From contig JBFWMN010000075.1 in assembly GCA_050251555.1 (NCBI GenBank), positions 1-7,028 on the forward strand: a stretch of 7,028 bases of DNA, given 5' to 3'. Of this stretch, positions 5,910 through 7,028 are shown in pieces. How positions within the stretch are numbered: the first letter of the stretch is position 1; every line of letters begins with the position of its first letter. The notes under the pieces were generated by a model. That model did not search any database, was not told where the DNA came from, and saw only the letters and a program-made list of their open reading frames with translations. The DNA comes from UBA2137 sp050251555 (GTDB taxonomy: Bacteria > Pseudomonadota > Alphaproteobacteria > Micavibrionales > Micavibrionaceae). The translations under genes were made by a program, and so were the position numbers.

Positions 5910-7028
5910 TTAGTTGGAATAGTACATGTCGAACTCGACAGGGTGCGGCGTTGTTTCATAGCGCAGCACTTCTTCCATCTTCATTTCGATATAGCCGTCG
6001 ATCATGTCCTCGGTGAACACGTCGCCTTTCAAGAGGAATTTATGGTCGGCTTTCAACGCTTCCAGAGCTTCGCGAAGCGTGCGGCAAACTTGCGGAACTT
6101 TCGCAAGCTCGGCTTCGGGGAGTTCGTAAAGGTTGGAATCCATCGGCTGACCTGGGTGGATTTTGTTCTCGATCCCGTCAATACCTGCCATCAGCATGGC
6201 GGCAAAGGCGAGGTAAGGGTTCGCCATCGGGTCAGGGAAACGGATTTCCACGCGGCGGGCTTTTTCGCCCTGCGCCATCGGGATACGGCAGGAAGCCGAA
6301 CGGTTACGGGCGGAATAAGCCAGCAGAACAGGGGCTTCGTAACCCGGAACCAGTCGCTTGTACGAGTTGGTTGTCGGGTTGGTAAACGCGTTCAGAGCTT
6401 TTGCGTGCTTGATGATACCGCCGATATAGTAGAGGCAGGTATCGGAGAGGCCGGCATAGCCTTCGCCTGCGAAAAGCGGTTTGCCGTTCTTCCACAAGGA
6501 TTGGTGGACGTGCATGCCTGAGCCGTTATCGCCATAGACGGGTTTGGGCATGAAAGTTGCCGATTTGCCGTAGGCGCTGGCAACATTTTGCACGACATGT
6601 TTGTAAAGCTGCATGTTGTCGCCGCAATCAACCAGAGTTGAAAAGCGGACACCCATTTCATGTTGCGAAGGGGCAACTTCGTGGTGGTGTTTTTCAACGC
6701 CGACGCCGCATTCAGCCAGAACCGACAGCATTTCAGCGCGCAAATCGGCACCCGTATCAATAGGTGCATCAGGGAAGTAACCGCCTTTAGGACCGGGGCG
6801 GTGGCCCATATTGCCGCCGTCATACATGGTGTCAGTGTTGTAAGGGCCTTCTTCGCCATCAATCTCGTAAGCCATTTTGTTTTGCGATGTGGAATATCTG
6901 ACATCGACAAAGACAAAGAAATCGGCTTCGGGACCGAAAGAGGCGGTATCGGCAATGCCTGTCGATTTCAGATAGGCTTCGGCTTTTATACCGAAGGAGC
7001 GCGGGTCGCGACCGTAAGGTTCATTAGT
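5910..7028 (-). CDS. glnA: Glutamine synthetase type I (GlnA), N-terminus beyond the window
   Basis: The last 372 residues of the ATP-dependent enzyme that joins ammonia to glutamate, a cytoplasmic dodecamer central to nitrogen assimilation. The frame stays open past the internal Met at 6875 to the right edge; the added residues (EPYGRDPRSFGIKAEAYLKS, then FGPEADFFVF) are typical GlnA, so 6875 is not the true start. Visible motifs: HHHEVAPSQHEMG (metal and glutamate site), DNGSGMHVHQS, NPTTNSYKRLVPGYEAP, the active-site segment NRSASCRIP (commonly NRSASIRIP), EIRFPDPMANPYLAFAAML and the ending TPHPVEFDMYYSN. The tyrosine of NLYELP (codon 6128-6126) matches the adenylylation site Tyr397 of E. 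coli GlnA, so activity is probably controlled by GlnE/PII-type modification. By that alignment about 97 residues are missing and the full length is near 469. In many alphaproteobacteria the PII gene glnB lies just upstream; it would be outside this window. Confidence 0.97.
   Translation of the reverse strand, partial: TNEPYGRDPRSFGIKAEAYLKSTGIADTASFGPEADFFVFVDVRYSTSQNKMAYEIDGEEGPYNTDTMYDGGNMGHRPGPKGGYFPDAPIDTGADLRAEMLSVLAECGVGVEKHHHEVAPSQHEMGVRFSTLVDCGDNMQLYKHVVQNVASAYGKSATFMPKPVYGDNGSGMHVHQSLWKNGKPLFAGEGYAGLSDTCLYYIGGIIKHAKALNAFTNPTTNSYKRLVPGYEAPVLLAYSARNRSASCRIPMAQGEKARRVEIRFPDPMANPYLAFAAMLMAGIDGIENKIHPGQPMDSNLYELPEAELAKVPQVCRTLREALEALKADHKFLLKGDVFTEDMIDGYIEMKMEEVLRYETTPHPVEFDMYYSN

Noticed and set aside
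5943..6521. Plus-strand 192-residue frame opposite glnA
   Set aside because: Long antisense frames are common opposite highly conserved, biased coding sequence. The glnA frame here has unmistakable catalytic motifs.
5910..6875. glnA starting at the Met at 6875 as a truncated enzyme
   Set aside because: The frame continues upstream to the window edge with normal GlnA sequence, so this Met is internal and the gene is cut by the window, not shortened.

Overview
The window is ordinary bacterial chromosome, most likely from an alphaproteobacterium of moderate G+C (about half, by eye). That assignment is an inference from the style of the ParE and glutamine synthetase proteins, a YdbH-type AsmA-like protein with a single N-terminal anchor, a YciA-type thioesterase, and the Gram-negative lipoprotein and signal peptide. 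No mobile element, CRISPR array, RNA gene, phage gene or defence system is visible.

Left half, minus strand, read from high to low coordinates: parE (4128-2077, topoisomerase IV ATPase subunit), then a 149-residue lipoprotein of unknown function (1976-1527), then an AsmA-like phospholipid-transport protein of the YdbH type (1478 to the left edge, lacking only its last residues). The spacers are 100 and 48 bp. A TTGACA element precedes the lipoprotein gene, and a small A/T-rich hairpin overlaps its stop codon. It is therefore unclear whether the three genes share one transcript.

Middle: a 140-bp divergent control region (4129-4268) separates parE from a plus-strand pair. It holds a perfect 9-bp inverted repeat with a 14-bp spacer, and a TTGACA-type promoter for parE overlaps its right arm. 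The plus-strand pair is a YciA-type acyl-CoA thioesterase (4269-4667) and, 29 bp later, a secreted protein of unknown function (4697-5851) that looks like two copies of the same fold. The two are probably co-transcribed.

Right end: a hairpin with A/T tails (5858-5895) lies between the convergent secreted-protein gene and glnA (glutamine synthetase type I, minus strand, cut by the right edge with about 97 N-terminal residues missing). Its base pairing fits the glnA strand better.

The genes cover DNA decatenation, envelope lipid trafficking, acyl-CoA turnover and nitrogen assimilation, and they do not form one obvious pathway. The least understood items are the orphan lipoprotein next to ydbH and the duplicated-domain secreted protein behind the thioesterase. 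I found no convincing new biological system. No gene-free stretch exceeds 300 bases.
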